Shown here one piece after another: positions 28,890 through 37,834 of a stretch of 64,000 nt of DNA. Origin of the DNA: Glaesserella australis. Its GTDB lineage: Bacteria; Pseudomonadota; Gammaproteobacteria; Enterobacterales; Pasteurellaceae. The DNA lies in the NCBI RefSeq assembly GCF_003260095.1, contig NZ_PTPX01000014.1:62001-126000 (forward strand). Reading direction: 5' to 3'. Under the pieces are notes generated by a model. The model saw only the letters and a program-made list of their open reading frames with translations. It searched no databases and had not been told where the DNA came from. Each line of letters starts with the position of its first letter. Positions within the stretch are counted from its first letter, which is position 1. The position numbers and the translations under genes were made by a program.

Positions 28890-29375
28890 TACATAAGGAG
28901 TTGTTATTGCTTTTTCTTCTTGATAAGAATTGACAAATAAACTACACACCCCGACAAAAATAAAGACATCTGCAAGGTTGAAAATCGGATAATGCCACGT
29001 TTTCCAAAAAAGATGTAAATAATCCACCACATAGCCACGAAAAGCACGGTCAATCCCATTTGCTAAACCGCCCCCGATAATTAATGCGTAGCCAACATTT
29101 TCCCATTGAGATTTGGCTTTATTTTGATAGAGCAAATATGTCAAAAAGCCCGAAATAAATAACGCTAATCCTAAGAAAAAATAGGTCTGCCAGCCCGATT
29201 GATCGGCTAAAAAGCTAAAGGCTGCCCCATAATTTCTTGCATAGGTTAAATTAAAAAATGGCAAGAGATTAATGCTTTCTGATAGCTCAAAACGTTCAAC
29301 CACAAGCTGTTTAACACCTAAATCAATCAATATCGCAATCAGGCTTAACCATAGCCATTTTAATGCTGTTTTCAT
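28869..29375 (-). CDS. lspA: Lipoprotein signal peptidase (signal peptidase II)
   Basis: This protein of 168 residues is an aspartyl protease with four membrane helices that removes prolipoprotein signal peptides. The catalytic Asp residues lie in GGLANGIDRAFRGYVVDY and in NLADVFIFVG. NYGAAFSFL is the conserved substrate-side segment. The ATG at 29375 has AAGGAAAA upstream and is preferred to an in-frame start 12 codons earlier. The C-terminal tail after the last helix (about 20 polar residues) is a little longer than in E. coli. Confidence 0.95.
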   Translation of the reverse strand: MKTALKWLWLSLIAILIDLGVKQLVVERFELSESINLLPFFNLTYARNYGAAFSFLADQSGWQTYFFLGLALFISGFLTYLLYQNKAKSQWENVGYALIIGGGLANGIDRAFRGYVVDYLHLFWKTWHYPIFNLADVFIFVGVCSLFVNSYQEEKAITTPYVNKNSSY

Positions 29376-29431
29376 CTGAATTTTCCTTGAAAAAAGAGAG
29401 AAAACGGTCACTTTCTCTCATCTTTTTACCT

Positions 29432-30052
29432 TTACTTTTTCACTTTTGCTAACTGTTCCTGAACCAAAAGATAAAGTTGATCAGGATGAAATTCTTCGAG
29501 TTTCTTGCCATTCACGAAAAATTCAGGGGTTTTGAGAATTTTCAGCTTCTCAATATCTTTCGCATCACTTTCCAATGCTGCCGTCACACTCTCAGAATAC
29601 ATTTGTTGCTTCGCTAATTCAGGATCTAAACCTGCTTTTACCGCGGCGTCCCAAGCGGCTTGAGCATTTTCATCATCGTGCCATTCAGGTTGTGAATTTA
29701 GCACCGCTTCAAGCACCGCAGGATATTTATCTTGCAAACGTGCCGCTTCCAGAATACGCGCTGCCTTTTCCAAGCCTTTGTGGAACAAGGCATAACGCAT
29801 TACCAGCCGAACATCTTTAGGGTTTTCAGCTAAAATCGCTTTGACATAAGGATAGATTGCTCGACAGGCTTCGCAGGACGGGTCAAAAAATTCCACAATC
29901 GTCACAGGGGCGTTTACTTCGCCAATTCTAGGGCTATAAGAGCGGATAAATTCCGCATTACTTTGCGTAGGCGTGCCATTAAATTCCGTGTAAGCATAGC
30001 CACCAAATGCTACCGCAACCGCCACAAGCGCGATAAGTACACTTTTTTTCAT
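29432..30052 (-). CDS. DsbA-family periplasmic thiol-disulfide oxidoreductase
   Basis: This 206-residue protein has one N-terminal hydrophobic segment (LIALVAVAVAFGGYAYT) that could be a signal peptide or an anchor. The thioredoxin-fold active site is C60-E-A-C63 within EFFDPSCEACRAIYPY, and the cis-Pro loop is KTPEFFVNG near the C-terminus. This matches the DsbA/BdbD group rather than classic DsbA (CPHC). No DsbB-like partner is adjacent. The promoter directly upstream has the 19-base spacer and dyad of a MerR-controlled promoter and faces this gene, with the MerR gene divergent. I infer that the oxidoreductase is induced by the same metal or thiol stress as the cation exporter downstream of merR. 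Confidence 0.8.
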   Translation of the reverse strand: MKKSVLIALVAVAVAFGGYAYTEFNGTPTQSNAEFIRSYSPRIGEVNAPVTIVEFFDPSCEACRAIYPYVKAILAENPKDVRLVMRYALFHKGLEKAARILEAARLQDKYPAVLEAVLNSQPEWHDDENAQAAWDAAVKAGLDPELAKQQMYSESVTAALESDAKDIEKLKILKTPEFFVNGKKLEEFHPDQLYLLVQEQLAKVKK

Positions 30053-30067
30053 TGAGTTTCCTTTTTA

Positions 30068-30117
30068 TTGATTAATAAGAGATTGCAGTGTAAAGTCTGT
30101 AGTTGCTACAAGGTCAA
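30068..30117. promoter_or_regulatory. MerR-type operator/promoter upstream of the DsbA-like gene
   Basis: On the minus strand TTGACC (plus-strand 30112-30117) and TACACT (30087-30092) are separated by 19 bases holding the dyad GTAG-CAA-CTAC, the overlong spacer typical of MerR-activated promoters. On the plus strand TTGATT (30068-30073), 17 bases, TAAAGT (30091-30096) could be the autoregulated merR promoter. Confidence 0.7.
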
Positions 30118-30129
30118 GGGATTTATAAA

Positions 30130-30537
30130 ATGAAAATCAACGAATTAAGCAAAGCAAGCGGTGTGAATTTAGAGACAATTCGCTATTATGAAAAAGTCGG
30201 GATTTTGCCCGAGCCACAACGTTCCGCAAATGGCTATCGGGTGTATGGCTCGGCAGCACTTGAGTTGCTTCGGTTTATCCGCAACTGCCGAGCCTTAGGT
30301 TTTTCGTTGGACGAGATTAAATATCTCAACCAACTCAAATCGCTACCGCAAAAATCTTGCACCGCTGATCAGATGATTGTGCAACATTTGGCGAAAGTCG
30401 ATGAGAAGATCGCTCAACTAATTGAAATTAAAGATTTTCTAAATCAATTAGTGAACGTAGAAGAACACGATGTCGAAAATTGTAAAGCGATTTCGGGATT
30501 GAAAGCGAAAATAGCGATTGAGCATCAGGGCGAATAG
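30130..30537 (+). CDS. MerR-family metal-responsive regulator (ZntR/CadR-like)
   Basis: This 135-residue regulator has the N-terminal MerR helix-turn-helix (MKINELSKASGVNLETIRYY, then YEKVGILPEPQRSANGYRVY), a long dimerisation helix and a C-terminal metal-binding region. Cys residues lie at positions 53, 77 and 118, with H113 nearby; C77 and C118 fit the metal ligands of ZntR and CadR/PbrR-type proteins. The ATG at 30130 is preferred to an upstream in-frame start nine codons earlier. It is divergent from the DsbA-like gene and convergent with the cation-efflux gene, 12 bases away. Both of those genes carry the same operator. The specific metal (Zn, Cd or Pb) cannot be decided. Confidence 0.85.
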   Translation: MKINELSKASGVNLETIRYYEKVGILPEPQRSANGYRVYGSAALELLRFIRNCRALGFSLDEIKYLNQLKSLPQKSCTADQMIVQHLAKVDEKIAQLIEIKDFLNQLVNVEEHDVENCKAISGLKAKIAIEHQGE

Positions 30538-30549
30538 TCGCCCTGTTTA

Positions 30550-31194
30550 TCAAGACTTCAGGCTTTTTATCGCATTTTGTGTCACCTGCCAGCCGCTGCG
30601 TAAGATCACCAAACTGAGCAATAAACTCGCCATAGGATCGACCCATTGCCAATTTAGCCAATACGCTGTCAAGCCTGAAATAATCGCAACCACAGAGCCA
30701 AGCAAATCTGCCATAACGTGCAAATATGCCGAACGCACATTGAGATTGTCGTGATCGGCTTTAAGCATTAAACGAGCCACAATCAGATTGACGGCTAAGC
30801 CGAGTGTCGCCACCCATATCATCGGCAACGCCTGCATTGATTGCGGTGTGTGCAATCGCTCAACCGATTCCCAAATGATATAGCCTGCAATCACCAATAA
30901 CGAACTGCCGTTCAGCACTGCCAACCACTGCGACAGTTTCGGCTTTTTATCCGCAATCCATAACGCAAGAACCGCAAGCCCTAGCGATAAACTGTCGTTT
31001 GCCATATGCCCTGCATCTGCCATTAATGCCAAGCTGTTAAAAAGATAACCGCCGACAAACTCCACTAGCATAAATAAGCTGATCAATGCAAAACTGAACA
31101 ACAAAATACGGCGATCTTGCGGAATATGGCTGTGATGATGCTCAGAATGAGAGCAAGATGTTGAATGTGAATGGGTATGTGAATGAGTGTGCAT
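30550..31194 (-). CDS. Cation diffusion facilitator efflux protein, short form
   Basis: This 214-residue CDF exporter has a His-rich N-terminus (about 10 His in the first 23 residues) and six membrane helices. The metal site in helix 2 is visible as the HxxxD of ADAGHMAND (H63, D67), and that in helix 5 as HVMAD. It moves Zn or a similar divalent metal out in exchange for protons. The usual cytoplasmic C-terminal domain of about 80 residues is absent: the protein ends just after helix 6. Short CDF proteins of this kind are known, so this need not be a broken gene. Its promoter carries the same MerR-type dyad as the DsbA-like gene. Confidence 0.85.
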   Translation of the reverse strand: MHTHSHTHSHSTSCSHSEHHHSHIPQDRRILLFSFALISLFMLVEFVGGYLFNSLALMADAGHMANDSLSLGLAVLALWIADKKPKLSQWLAVLNGSSLLVIAGYIIWESVERLHTPQSMQALPMIWVATLGLAVNLIVARLMLKADHDNLNVRSAYLHVMADLLGSVVAIISGLTAYWLNWQWVDPMASLLLSLVILRSGWQVTQNAIKSLKS

Positions 31195-31225
31195 AAATCC
31201 TAATCTCCAATAATAAGGTGAGATT

Positions 31226-31256
31226 AGGATAAAGTCTGTAGTTGCTATAAGGTCAA
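31226..31256 (-). promoter_or_regulatory. MerR-type promoter upstream of the cation-efflux gene
   Basis: On the minus strand TTGACC (31251-31256) and TATCCT (31226-31231) are separated by 19 bases. The spacer differs from the one upstream of the DsbA-like gene at a single position (TATAGCAACTACAG against TGTAGCAACTACAG), indicating control by the same regulator. Confidence 0.75.
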
Positions 31257-31266
31257 GCAGATTTTA

Positions 31267-31542
31267 TCAATAATGGTAAACATCAAAATCGGTAAAGGCT
31301 TTATCGCCTTTATAATCCAACTCAATCACTCGCTCCACCCTTGCCGAACGGGGGCCGTGTTGTAGCCATTCTCGCAATTTTGCGATCTGCTCGTCTGTGC
31401 CTGTGGCGATCACTTCGACACTGCCGTCATTGCAATTTCGTACCGAACCCACCACGCCGATTTTATTTGCCGTTTGCCAAGTGAAAAAACGAAAGCCAAC
31501 ACCTTGCACCAAGCCGTAGATAAAGAATTGTTTGGATTGCAT
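31267..31542 (-). CDS. Acylphosphatase
   Basis: This 91-residue protein hydrolyses acyl phosphates such as carbamoyl or acetyl phosphate. The signature VQGVGFRFFTW contains the catalytic Arg, and GSVRNCNDGSVEV contains the catalytic Asn. The length is normal. AAGGGGG lies just before the ATG at 31542, which is preferred to an in-frame TTG five codons earlier. Confidence 0.93.
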   Translation of the reverse strand: MQSKQFFIYGLVQGVGFRFFTWQTANKIGVVGSVRNCNDGSVEVIATGTDEQIAKLREWLQHGPRSARVERVIELDYKGDKAFTDFDVYHY

Positions 31543-31678
31543 AGTTCCCCCTTGCAAATTTTTGAGAAAATCCGACCGCTTGTTGTTTATATTAGCGAAA
31601 TTCGGTTGTTCATTACAGCAAAAAAGCCGATAATAGCCGGCATTTTTTGAATTTCTAATGATAAATTTCGTGGGTTAA

Positions 31679-32260
31679 ATGGTCGATTATCTTTTGTTAA
31701 TTATCGGAACGGCGTTAATCAATAACTTCGTGTTGGTGAAGTTTTTGGGGCTTTGTCCGTTTATGGGTGTGTCTAAAAAAGTGGAAACCGCTATTGGTAT
31801 GGGTATGGCAACGACTTTCGTTTTGACGGTGGCATCGCTTGCCGCTTATTTGGTGGAAAGCTATCTGCTTGTGCCGTTGCAGGCTCAATTTTTACGCACA
31901 CTCGTGTTTATTTTGGTGATTGCGGTGATTGTGCAATTAACCGAAATGATCGTCCACAAAACTAGCCCGACTTTATACCGCTTGCTCGGCATTTATTTGC
32001 CGTTAATTACGACCAACTGTGCGGTGCTGGGCGTGGCGTTGTTGAACGTGAATTTATCGAATAACCTTGTACAGTCAGTGCTTTACGGCTTTGGGGCGGC
32101 GGCAGGGTTCTCTCTTGTTTTAGTGCTTTTTTCAGCTTTGCGTGAACGCCTTGTCGCCGCCGATGTGCCGAGAGCCTTTCAAGGTGCGTCTATTGCGTTG
32201 ATTACCGCAGGCTTGATGTCGTTGGCCTTTATGGGCTTTACTGGGTTGGTGAAAATCTAA
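31679..32260 (+). CDS. rsxA: Electron transport complex subunit RsxA
   Basis: This 193-residue membrane subunit of the Rsx/Rnf complex has six helices. The conserved segment [18 protein letters not shown] carries the Cys that, with the matching one in RsxE, holds a membrane iron-sulphur cluster. The second half has [14 protein letters not shown], typical of RnfA. It is the first gene of the rsx operon and its stop overlaps the ATG of rsxB. Confidence 0.97.
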   Translation: MVDYLLLIIGTALINNFVLVKFLGLCPFMGVSKKVETAIGMGMATTFVLTVASLAAYLVESYLLVPLQAQFLRTLVFILVIAVIVQLTEMIVHKTSPTLYRLLGIYLPLITTNCAVLGVALLNVNLSNNLVQSVLYGFGAAAGFSLVLVLFSALRERLVAADVPRAFQGASIALITAGLMSLAFMGFTGLVKI

Positions 32261-32868
32261 TGTTCGATCACGCCATTGTTATTTATATATTGATTGCGAT
32301 AGCACTTGTTGCCTTAATTTTTGGGGCGGTGTTGGGCTATTCGTCAATTAAGCTCAAGGTGGAAGCCGATCCGATTGTTGAGCAGATTGATGCGTTATTG
32401 CCACAAAGCCAGTGCGGTCAATGTGGCTATCCCGGCTGTAAACCTTATGCGGAAGCGGTGGCAAACGGCGATGAAATTACCAAATGTATTCCCGGTGGGC
32501 AGGCAATGGTGGTGAAAATTGCCGAATTGCTCGGTGTTGATGTGCCTGAAACATCGGGCGAACAGCCTGTGCCGAAAGTGGCGTATATTCACGAAGAATT
32601 GTGTATCGGCTGTACCAAATGTATCGCCGCTTGTCCTGTTGATGCGATTATCGGCACGAACAAAGCGATGCACACGGTGATTGCGGATTTTTGTACAGGG
32701 TGCGAACTTTGCGTTGCTCCTTGTCCGACAGACTGTATTGAGATGATAAAAATTAAACAAACTACGCAAAATTGGAACTGGAAATTTGATGCAAATTTGG
32801 TGATCCCGATTGTGAACACAACGGACGCTGAAAAGAAAATCGTAGTCGGGGGCGGTAATGCAAATTGA
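32260..32868 (+). CDS. rsxB: Electron transport complex subunit RsxB (ferredoxin-like)
   Basis: This 202-residue iron-sulphur protein has an N-terminal membrane helix. A Cys cluster follows at [12 protein letters not shown] for one 4Fe-4S centre. Two ferredoxin motifs, [16 protein letters not shown] and [16 protein letters not shown], supply two more. It passes electrons within the complex that reduces SoxR in enterobacteria. The gene overlaps rsxC by 11 bases. Confidence 0.97.
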   Translation: MFDHAIVIYILIAIALVALIFGAVLGYSSIKLKVEADPIVEQIDALLPQSQCGQCGYPGCKPYAEAVANGDEITKCIPGGQAMVVKIAELLGVDVPETSGEQPVPKVAYIHEELCIGCTKCIAACPVDAIIGTNKAMHTVIADFCTGCELCVAPCPTDCIEMIKIKQTTQNWNWKFDANLVIPIVNTTDAEKKIVVGGGNAN

Positions 32869-34978
32869 TGTGTTAAGCCGTATCCGTGAAGGCAAATTGT
32901 GGGATTTTCCCGGCGGTATTCACCCCCCTGAAATGAAAAAGCAGTCGAACCAAAAGCCGATCCGCTCGCTCCATTTGCCGAAATTTTTCTATGTACCTGT
33001 GTTGCAACATTCGGGTGTCGCAGGGGACGTGATTGTGCAACAGGGCGATTTGGTGCTGAAAGGGCAGGCTCTGACCAAAGGCGACAACTATCGCCAGCTT
33101 CCTGTACATAGCCCAACGTCTGGCAAAGTGGTGGCAATTCAGCCACACGTTTCATCACACCCGTCTGGCTTGCCTGAATTGACCATTGTGATTGAAACGG
33201 ACGGCGAAGATAAGTGGATCGAACGCCAGCCGATAGACGATTTTTTAAGCCTAACAAGCGATCAGATTATCCAAAAAGTTTACCAAGCTGGGATCGCAGG
33301 GTTGGGCGGTGCAGTGTTCCCGACATCGCATAAGCTCCATTTTGCTGATAAACGCTGTAAGTTATTGATTATTAACGGGGCAGAGTGCGAGCCTTATATC
33401 ACTTGCGATGATCGTTTGATGCAAGATTATGCAGATGAAATGATCGAAGGTGTGCGAATTTTACGCTATGTACTTCGCCCTGAAGAAGTGGTGATCGCCA
33501 TTGAAGATAACAAGCCAAAGGCGATCCAAGCAGTCGAAAAAGCCTTAAAAGGTGCAAATGATATTGGCGTGCGAGTGATCCCGACCAAATATCCGTCAGG
33601 GGCAAGCGATCAGTTGGTGCAAGTGCTAACGGGCTTGGAAATTCCGCAGGGCAAACGAACGATTGAGATGGGCATTGTAATGCACAATGTCGGCACAGCT
33701 TTTGCGGTGAAACGGGCGGTTATGGACGATGAGCCGTTGATTGAACGGGTGGTAACGCTGACAGGCGATAAAATTCGCAACAAAGGCAACGTGTGGGCAA
33801 GGCTCGGCACGCCGATTTTGCATTTGTTGGAACAGGTCGATTATCAAGCGGACGAACGTTTTCCGGTCTTTTTGGGCGGTCCGATGATGGGCTTTATTTT
33901 GCCGTCACTACAATCGCCGATCACCAAAACCGCAAACTGCATTATCGCGCCTGACCATTTTGAATATGCACCGCCACAGCCTGAACGCAGTTGTATCCGC
34001 TGTTCAAGCTGTTCCGATGCTTGTCCTGTGGGCTTATTGCCACAACAACTTTACTGGTTTGCTCGTGCCGAAGATCACGATAAATCAAAGACTTATCACT
34101 TAGACGCTTGCATTGAGTGTGGCGTTTGTGCCTACGTTTGCCCAAGCTACATTCCGTTGGTGCAATACTTCCGCCAAGAAAAAGCCAAGATCCAAGAAGT
34201 CGATCAAAAAGCTAAACAAGCAGAAGAAGCCAAACTCCGCTTTGAAGCAAGGGAAGCTCGCTTAAACAAAGAGAAAGAAGCCCGCACCGCCCGCATTCAA
34301 CAAGCGGCAGAAAAACGCCGTGAAGAAGTGGCGAACAGTCAAGGGGAAGATCCTGTAAAAGCGGCTCTCGAACGCCTAAAAGCAAAAAAAGCCGACACCG
34401 TAGAGCCAGCTCAAACCGTTCAAGCCAAAGCCCAAATCAAAGCAAACGGCGAGCCTGATAACAGCGAGTTAATGGCACAACGCAGAGCAAGACGCTTGGC
34501 AAAACAGGCGGAAGAAGCACAACAAGCGGTCGCTTCTGAAGAAAATGTTGCAAAAGCAGAAACGGTTGAAGATCCGAGAAAAGCAGCGGTTGCGGCAGCG
34601 TTGGCTAGAGCTAAGGCGAAAAAAGAAGCTCAACAAGCGGTCGTTTCTGAAGAAAATGTTGCAAAAACAGAAACAGTTGAAGATCCAAGAAAAGCGGCTG
34701 TTGCTGCAGCGTTAGCCAGAGCGAAAGCGAAAAAAGAAGCACAACAAGCTGTCGTTTCTGAAGAAAATGTTGCAAAAGCTGAAACCGTTGAAGATCCGAG
34801 AAAAGCCGCTGTTGCTGCCGCATTAGCACGAGCGAAAGCGAAAAAAGAAGCACAGCAAGCGGTCGTTTCTGAAGAAAATATTGCAAAAGCTGAAACTGTC
34901 GAAGATCCGAGAAAGGCGGCGGTTGCAGCAGCGATTGCAAGAGCAAAGGCAAAAAAGGAAGCTCAACAAAAACAGTAG
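32858..34978 (+). CDS. rsxC: Electron transport complex subunit RsxC with repetitive C-terminal tail
   Basis: This 706-residue subunit binds NADH/FMN and two 4Fe-4S centres. The N-terminal region ([11 protein letters not shown]), the flavin/NADH part [13 protein letters not shown] and the Cys motifs [15 protein letters not shown] and [16 protein letters not shown] are present. From about residue 440 the protein becomes a charged, Ala/Lys/Glu-rich tail. It ends in four direct 37-residue repeats, which most likely form a long helix. RsxC tails vary greatly in length between species. The repeats carry uptake-signal-like sequences. Confidence 0.95.
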   Translation: MQIDVLSRIREGKLWDFPGGIHPPEMKKQSNQKPIRSLHLPKFFYVPVLQHSGVAGDVIVQQGDLVLKGQALTKGDNYRQLPVHSPTSGKVVAIQPHVSSHPSGLPELTIVIETDGEDKWIERQPIDDFLSLTSDQIIQKVYQAGIAGLGGAVFPTSHKLHFADKRCKLLIINGAECEPYITCDDRLMQDYADEMIEGVRILRYVLRPEEVVIAIEDNKPKAIQAVEKALKGANDIGVRVIPTKYPSGASDQLVQVLTGLEIPQGKRTIEMGIVMHNVGTAFAVKRAVMDDEPLIERVVTLTGDKIRNKGNVWARLGTPILHLLEQVDYQADERFPVFLGGPMMGFILPSLQSPITKTANCIIAPDHFEYAPPQPERSCIRCSSCSDACPVGLLPQQLYWFARAEDHDKSKTYHLDACIECGVCAYVCPSYIPLVQYFRQEKAKIQEVDQKAKQAEEAKLRFEAREARLNKEKEARTARIQQAAEKRREEVANSQGEDPVKAALERLKAKKADTVEPAQTVQAKAQIKANGEPDNSELMAQRRARRLAKQAEEAQQAVASEENVAKAETVEDPRKAAVAAALARAKAKKEAQQAVVSEENVAKTETVEDPRKAAVAAALARAKAKKEAQQAVVSEENVAKAETVEDPRKAAVAAALARAKAKKEAQQAVVSEENIAKAETVEDPRKAAVAAAIARAKAKKEAQQKQ
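34514..34957 (+). repeat. Four tandem 111-bp coding repeats in rsxC
   Basis: The copies start at 34514, 34625, 34736 and 34847. Each encodes 37 residues beginning EAQQAV and including [20 protein letters not shown] (Ile for Leu in copy 4). Copies 1, 2 and 4 contain CAAGCGGTCG followed 12 bases later by AAAAT(G/A)TTGCAAAA, close to a full uptake signal. Copy 3 has CAAGCTGTCG instead. Confidence 0.9.
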
Positions 34979-35014
34979 AGTAATGCTTGCGGTATAAGCG
35001 AAATGGAGAAGCAA

Positions 35015-36094
35015 ATGAACGATTTAACCAATCAAGATTTATTTCATCGCATTGCGGTGTTGCTTAATACCGCACGCCACCGAGCTGTACAAGCGGTAAA
35101 CACAACCATTGTTCATACTTATTTTGAGATTGGACGAATGATTGTGGAAGATGAGCAACAGGGAGAAAACCGAGCTGAATATGGAAAACAGCAGCTTAAA
35201 TTTTTATCGCAAAATTTAACTAAGCAATTTGGAAAAGGTTTTTCCGAAAGAAATTTGAAGAATATGCGACAATTTTATTTAAGTTATTCTCAACAAAGAT
35301 TATTACTTAATGATGTAAGCGGTGGTTCACACTTTCGGCAGACAGTGTCTGCCGAATTGAGCAATAAAAATACAAATCGCCAGACACTGTCTAGCGAATT
35401 TACGCTAAGTTGGTCGCACTACCAAAAACTAATGCGAATAGACGATCCTTACGAACGCCGTTTTTACGAAATTGAAGCGACTAAAAATAATTGGAGTTTG
35501 AGAGAGCTTGAGCGTCAATATGATACCGCTTTGTTTGCTCGTTTGGCGTTGAGTAAGGATAAAGATGAAATCAGAGCTTTAGCGTTAAAAGGGCAAATTA
35601 TTGAAAAACCTGAAGATTTAATTAAAGATCCTTATATTTTGGAATTTCTCGGTTTGCCTGAACATCACAGCTATTCCGAAAATGAACTTGAGCAAAAGTT
35701 GATTGATAAGTTGGAACATTTCTTGTTAGAACTCGGGGCAGGCTTTACTTTTGTTGGCAGACAAGAGCGAATTACCTTTGATGAACAGCATTTTTACATT
35801 GATTTGGTCTTTTATAACCGCTTGTTGCGTTGCTTTGTGCTGATTGATCTGAAAATCGGCAAGCTCAAGCATCAAGATATTGGGCAAATGCAGATGTATG
35901 TCAATTATTATGATCGCAAAATTAAGCTAAGTGATGAAAATAAAACTATCGGCATTATTCTTTGCCAAGATAAAAGTCAGTCGGTGGTTGAGTTTACCTT
36001 GCCTGACGATAATCAGCAGATTTTTGCAAGCAAATATATGACGGTGTTGCCAAGTAAAGAGACGTTAATCCAGTTAATTGATGAAGAACGTTAA
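35015..36094 (+). CDS. DUF1016 PDDEXK nuclease (YhcG-like)
   Basis: This protein of 359 residues has the DUF1016 N-terminal domain (residues about 1-165) and the C-terminal PDDEXK-like nuclease domain. In the latter, FYIDLVFYNRLLRCFVLIDL followed by KIGKLKHQDIGQMQMY gives the Asp and the x-Leu-Lys catalytic pattern. The biological role of the family is unsettled; proposals include defence and DNA repair. It sits inside the rsx operon between rsxC and rsxD, which is not its usual place. The ATG at 35015 has GGAG eight bases upstream. Residues about 105-130 hold a duplicated RQT(V/L)S(A/S)E motif encoded by two DNA palindromes, a local insertion relative to the family's single motif. Confidence 0.85.
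   Translation: MNDLTNQDLFHRIAVLLNTARHRAVQAVNTTIVHTYFEIGRMIVEDEQQGENRAEYGKQQLKFLSQNLTKQFGKGFSERNLKNMRQFYLSYSQQRLLLNDVSGGSHFRQTVSAELSNKNTNRQTLSSEFTLSWSHYQKLMRIDDPYERRFYEIEATKNNWSLRELERQYDTALFARLALSKDKDEIRALALKGQIIEKPEDLIKDPYILEFLGLPEHHSYSENELEQKLIDKLEHFLLELGAGFTFVGRQERITFDEQHFYIDLVFYNRLLRCFVLIDLKIGKLKHQDIGQMQMYVNYYDRKIKLSDENKTIGIILCQDKSQSVVEFTLPDDNQQIFASKYMTVLPSKETLIQLIDEER
35334..35397. repeat. Two coding palindromes inside the DUF1016 gene
   Basis: TTCGGCAGACA-G-TGTCTGCCGAA occupies 35334-35356 with perfect 11-base arms. A related hairpin with one mismatch (TCGC CAGACA...TGTCT AGCGA) lies at 35377-35397. Both encode RQT(V/L)S(A/S)E in the same frame. Confidence 0.75.
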
Positions 36095-36103
36095 GGAACC
36101 CAA

Positions 36104-36736
36104 ATGAACGAACTTATCCCCCCATTTCCGTGGTCGTTTCTGTTTATTCAAGACCTGATTGGTACCATTGTTTTTGCGATTTCGGGGGCGATTGCCGCTC
36201 GTCAGCATAAAATGGATATTTTTGGAATGTTCGTGTTGGCATTTGTGACGGGCGTGGGCGGCGGAACTTTGCGTGATGTGATGATTGGCAGTACCCCTGT
36301 GTTTTGGATGAAACAGCCGATTTATGTGTTGATGATCAGCATTGCGGTGATTTTGGTGGCGATTTTGAAAGATCAAATTGACCGTGATTATTGGAAAAAA
36401 GGCTTGCTGATTTTTGATGCGATTGGTTTGGGCGTGTTTACGGTAATTGGGGTGCAAAAAGGTTTGGATTTTGGGTTGCATCCGTTGATTTGTGTGGCGC
36501 TCGGCGGTGTGACGGGCTGTTTCGGGGGCTTAATTCGGGATATTTTACGCAACGAAGTGCCGATTATTTTACAAAAAGAAGTGTATGTGACGGCGAGTTT
36601 GGTCGGCGGAATTATTTTTATTCTGTTCCGTGATGCGGGCTTTGAGAGCAACTGGATTGATGTGGCAACGGTGACGACAGTCATTGCAATCCGAATGCTG
36701 ACGATAAAATTCAACGTGAATTTGCCGAAGATTTAG
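36104..36736 (+). CDS. TRIC/UPF0126-family membrane protein (YicG-like)
   Basis: This 210-residue membrane protein has about seven helices in two repeated halves, each with a Gly-rich kink: FVTGVGGGTLRDVMIGSTPV and the later GGVTGCFGGLIRDILRNEVP. These duplicated GGxxRD motifs define the TRIC/UPF0126 family, prokaryotic relatives of trimeric potassium channels. The natural substrate is unknown. An AAGGAA ribosome site lies before the ATG. It is the second foreign gene between rsxC and rsxD. Confidence 0.88.
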   Translation: MNELIPPFPWSFLFIQDLIGTIVFAISGAIAARQHKMDIFGMFVLAFVTGVGGGTLRDVMIGSTPVFWMKQPIYVLMISIAVILVAILKDQIDRDYWKKGLLIFDAIGLGVFTVIGVQKGLDFGLHPLICVALGGVTGCFGGLIRDILRNEVPIILQKEVYVTASLVGGIIFILFRDAGFESNWIDVATVTTVIAIRMLTIKFNVNLPKI

Positions 36737-36771
36737 ACGATTTAAAATTAAGACGATAAAGGAAACATTTG

Positions 36772-37833
36772 ATGTTTAAAATGATCAGTTCCCCCCATAC
36801 CCATTCCAACAATCTCACGGCGAATTTTATGCTGTGGGTGATTGGGGCGATGTTGCCTGCGTTGGTGGTGCAGTGGTACTTTTTTGGTTATGGGGTGCTA
36901 ATTCAAGCGGTGCTGGCGATTGGGCTGGCGGTGCTGATTGAAATTGCGGTGGCAAAATTACGCCGTAAACCGACCGCTTTCTATCTCGCCGATTTGTCGG
37001 GTATTTTGACTGCCTTGATTTTGGCGATGGCAATTCCGCCTTACGCACCTTACTGGGTGATTGTGATTGGCGTGTTGGTGTCGCTGTTGTTGGCGAAGCA
37101 CGTTTACGGTGGTTTGGGGCAAAATTTGTTCAACCCTGCGATGATTGGCTATGCGTTGTTGTTGGTATCGTTCCCTGTGCAGATGACAGCGTGGCTGCCA
37201 CCCCTTGCGTTGCTGAATGAACCACCAACCCTATCGGATAGTTTTTCGTTGATTTTTACTGATGTCACCACAGACGGCTTTAGCGTTCATCAGCTTATTC
37301 AAAGTGTGGACGGAGTGTCGTCAGCAACGGTGTTGGACGGCTCAAAACAGGCGATGAATACCATTAAAGATCCAAATTCGTTATTGGCTAAATTCGATAA
37401 GCTGTTTGCCGATGTGCTTGTAGGCGGTTGGGGGCAGGTCAATGTTGCCTTCTTAATCGGCGGTTTGTTGTTGATTTATAAGCGAATTATTCACTGGCAA
37501 ATCCCTGTGGCGATGTTGGCAACCTTTGCTCTGTTTAGCTTTGGTACGGATTTAGCGTCTGACACGGCTCGTTGGTCGGTGCAGATGCAACTGTTTAGCG
37601 GTGCGATGATGTTCGGGGCGTTTTTTATTGCGACCGATCCCGTCACAGCTTCAATCACGCCAAAAGGCAAATTGATTTTCGGTGCGTTGGTTGGCTTGTT
37701 AGTCTATTTAATTCGCTATTACGGCAACTACCCAGACGGCGTGGCGTTTGCAGTGTTATTAGCAAATATCTGCGTGCCGTTGATTGACCATTATACTCAG
37801 CCCCGTTTATACGGTACAAAATTAGGACGATAA
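36772..37833 (+). CDS. rsxD: Electron transport complex subunit RsxD
   Basis: This 353-residue membrane subunit has about ten helices and a covalently bound FMN. The FMN-attachment Thr is in the motif VSSATVLDG near residue 187. [20 protein letters not shown] and [16 protein letters not shown] are typical NqrB/RnfD segments. The ATG at 36772, with AAAGGAAA upstream, is preferred to a TTG one codon earlier. Although two unrelated genes separate it from rsxC, it keeps the strand and a short intergenic gap. Confidence 0.95.
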   Translation: MFKMISSPHTHSNNLTANFMLWVIGAMLPALVVQWYFFGYGVLIQAVLAIGLAVLIEIAVAKLRRKPTAFYLADLSGILTALILAMAIPPYAPYWVIVIGVLVSLLLAKHVYGGLGQNLFNPAMIGYALLLVSFPVQMTAWLPPLALLNEPPTLSDSFSLIFTDVTTDGFSVHQLIQSVDGVSSATVLDGSKQAMNTIKDPNSLLAKFDKLFADVLVGGWGQVNVAFLIGGLLLIYKRIIHWQIPVAMLATFALFSFGTDLASDTARWSVQMQLFSGAMMFGAFFIATDPVTASITPKGKLIFGALVGLLVYLIRYYGNYPDGVAFAVLLANICVPLIDHYTQPRLYGTKLGR

Positions 37834-37834
37834 A

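Noticed and set aside
32589..33257. A 222-residue gene on the minus strand across rsxB and rsxC
   Set aside because: It is antisense to two well-supported rsx genes, has no family features and no ribosome site.
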